From Gemmatimonadales bacterium UBA4718 (GTDB taxonomy: Bacteria > Gemmatimonadota > Gemmatimonadetes > Gemmatimonadales > Gemmatimonadaceae): 7,394 nucleotides of DNA. The notes beneath the pieces were generated by a model, which worked only from the letters and a program-made list of their open reading frames with translations, was not told the origin of the DNA and searched no databases. This document shows positions 6,238 through 7,394 of this stretch, in pieces. The first letter of the stretch is position 1. The number at the start of each line of letters is the position of its first letter. The DNA is taken from NCBI GenBank assembly GCA_002404375.1, contig DHJO01000036.1:3508-10901 (forward strand), written 5' to 3'. The translations under genes were made by a program, and so were the position numbers.

Positions 6238-7394
6238 TCAGCCGCTCATCGGCAAATGCAATCCGTGCTGACGCGCGGTTTTGACGGCTTCTTCGTATCC
6301 GGCGTCGGCGTGACGGGCCACGCCGGTGCCTGGATCGTTGGTGAGCACACGCTCGAGGCGGATGCGCATCTCGGGTGTCCCATCCGCGACGATTACCTGG
6401 CCGGCGTGAAGCGAGTTGCCGATTCCGACGCCGCCGCCGTGATGGAACGAAACCCACGAGGCGCCGCTCGCCACGTTGAGCATCGCGTTGAGCAGCGGCC
6501 AATCGGCGACTGCATCGGTCCCGTCGCGCATTCCCTCGGTCTCTCGGAAGGGCGACGCGACGCTACCAGTGTCGAGGTGATCGCGGCCGATGGCGATCGG
6601 CGCCGATAACCCGTGCGAGGCGACGAGGTCGTTGATCGCGACGCCGAACTTCGCGCGATCGGACTGACCCAACCAGCAGATGCGCGCGGGAAGTCCCTGA
6701 AATTTTATTTTCTTCTGCGCGAGGGAGATCCAGCGGCGGAGATGCTCGTCGTTCGGGAACAGCTCGAGCGCGAGGTCGTCGGTGCGCTTGATGTCCTTCG
6801 GATCTCCGGAGAGCGCGACCCAACGGAAAGGTCCCTTCCCTTCGCAGAACAGCGGCCTGATGTACTCCGGCACGAATCCCGGAATGTCGAACGCGTTCGT
6901 CAACCCGGCATCGTACGCGACCGTGCGGATGTTGTTGCCATAATCGAAGGTTACAGCGCCGCGCTGCTGAAGCTCCAGCATCGCCGTGACGTGCCGTACC
7001 GCCGATTCGGTCGAGCGACGCACGTACTCGTCCGGATCGTTCTCGCGCAGCTCCAGTGCCTTCTCCAGCGACATTCCAGCGGGCACGTAGCCGTTCAGCA
7101 TGTCGTGCGCGCTGGTTTGATCGGTGACCACATCCGGATTGACGCCACGAGCAACCAGCGCCGGCAGCACGTCCGCCGCGTTGCCAAGCAGCCCAATCGA
7201 GATCGCTTGCTTTTCGTGGATCGCATTTGCCATAAGATCGAGCGCCTCGTCCAGATCCCGCGCCTTGCGGTCGAGGTAACCGGTCTTCAATCGCTTCTCG
7301 ATTCGCGATTCATCCACCTCGATGATGAGCGCGGCGGCGCCCTGCATCGTCGCGGCGAGCGGCTGCGCTCCGCCCATGCCGCCGAGTCCCGCGG
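6238..7394 (-). CDS. hutU: Urocanate hydratase, 5' end cut by window edge
   Basis: HutU (EC 4.2.1.49) adds water to urocanate to give 4-imidazolone-5-propionate, using tightly bound NAD+ as an electrophile in the cytoplasm. The C-terminal 384 codons are visible and the frame runs off the window through [13 protein letters not shown]. Taking the Met of GLGGMGG as family residue 177, the other known positions fall into place without gaps: E196, NA 242-243, QTSAH 263-267, YV 273-274, Y322 in DYGNNIR, catalytic C410 in ARICWLG and G492 in HHGGGVG. So the NAD site and active-site Cys are intact. The full protein should be about 555 residues, with about 171 missing. The inner Met at 7375-7377 is not the start. 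The C-terminus ends [13 protein letters not shown], as is normal for the family. It is directly followed by the radical SAM gene and then hutI. hutH may lie upstream, outside the window. Confidence 0.97.
   Translation of the reverse strand, partial: AGLGGMGGAQPLAATMQGAAALIIEVDESRIEKRLKTGYLDRKARDLDEALDLMANAIHEKQAISIGLLGNAADVLPALVARGVNPDVVTDQTSAHDMLNGYVPAGMSLEKALELRENDPDEYVRRSTESAVRHVTAMLELQQRGAVTFDYGNNIRTVAYDAGLTNAFDIPGFVPEYIRPLFCEGKGPFRWVALSGDPKDIKRTDDLALELFPNDEHLRRWISLAQKKIKFQGLPARICWLGQSDRAKFGVAINDLVASHGLSAPIAIGRDHLDTGSVASPFRETEGMRDGTDAVADWPLLNAMLNVASGASWVSFHHGGGVGIGNSLHAGQVIVADGTPEMRIRLERVLTNDPGTGVARHADAGYEEAVKTARQHGLHLPMSG

Overview
The window is a GC-rich bacterial chromosomal segment with seven genes, all read from the minus strand and packed almost without gaps. 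In transcription order (high to low coordinates) they are hutU (5' end cut by the window edge), a radical SAM/twitch-domain protein, hutI, a large TPR protein, a long-chain polyprenyl diphosphate synthase, a small DUF4321-like membrane protein, and a tatA-type twin-arginine translocase subunit. No rRNA, tRNA, mobile element, CRISPR array or phage gene was seen. The style fits an environmental didermic bacterium such as a member of Gemmatimonadota, or possibly Myxococcota or Acidobacteriota: dense co-directional genes, a TPR protein with a long acidic/proline linker, and non-ATG starts. That assignment is an inference from gene flavour only, with low to moderate confidence.

Region 1 (about 3871-7394) is histidine catabolism. 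HutU hydrates urocanate to 4-imidazolone-5-propionate, and HutI hydrolyses that to N-formimino-L-glutamate. Between them lies a radical SAM enzyme with a C-terminal twitch-like cysteine set. It starts (GTG) one base after the hutU stop, and a TTG four-base overlap links its stop to an open 5' extension of hutI. It is not a known Hut enzyme and is the most intriguing item here. All active-site residues expected in the visible parts of HutU and HutI are present, so the pathway looks functional.

Region 2 (about 57-3846) is a housekeeping-like cluster whose four genes are joined by a GTGA overlap, a TAATG overlap and a 9-nt gap. The TPR protein has TPRs at both ends and about 350 residues of probably disordered linker containing four six-residue repeats. 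The prenyl synthase has both Asp-rich motifs and a small residue upstream of the first, as expected for a long-chain product such as a quinone side chain. DUF4321-like and TatA are small inner-membrane proteins.

The only space between regions 1 and 2 is 24 nt (3847-3870), preceded by a GC-rich hairpin over the last hutI codons. The two regions could share a transcript or be separated by a promoter there; the sequence does not decide. There is no gene-free stretch over 300 bases. Positions 1-56, downstream of tatA, hold a 9-bp direct repeat and no recognisable gene.
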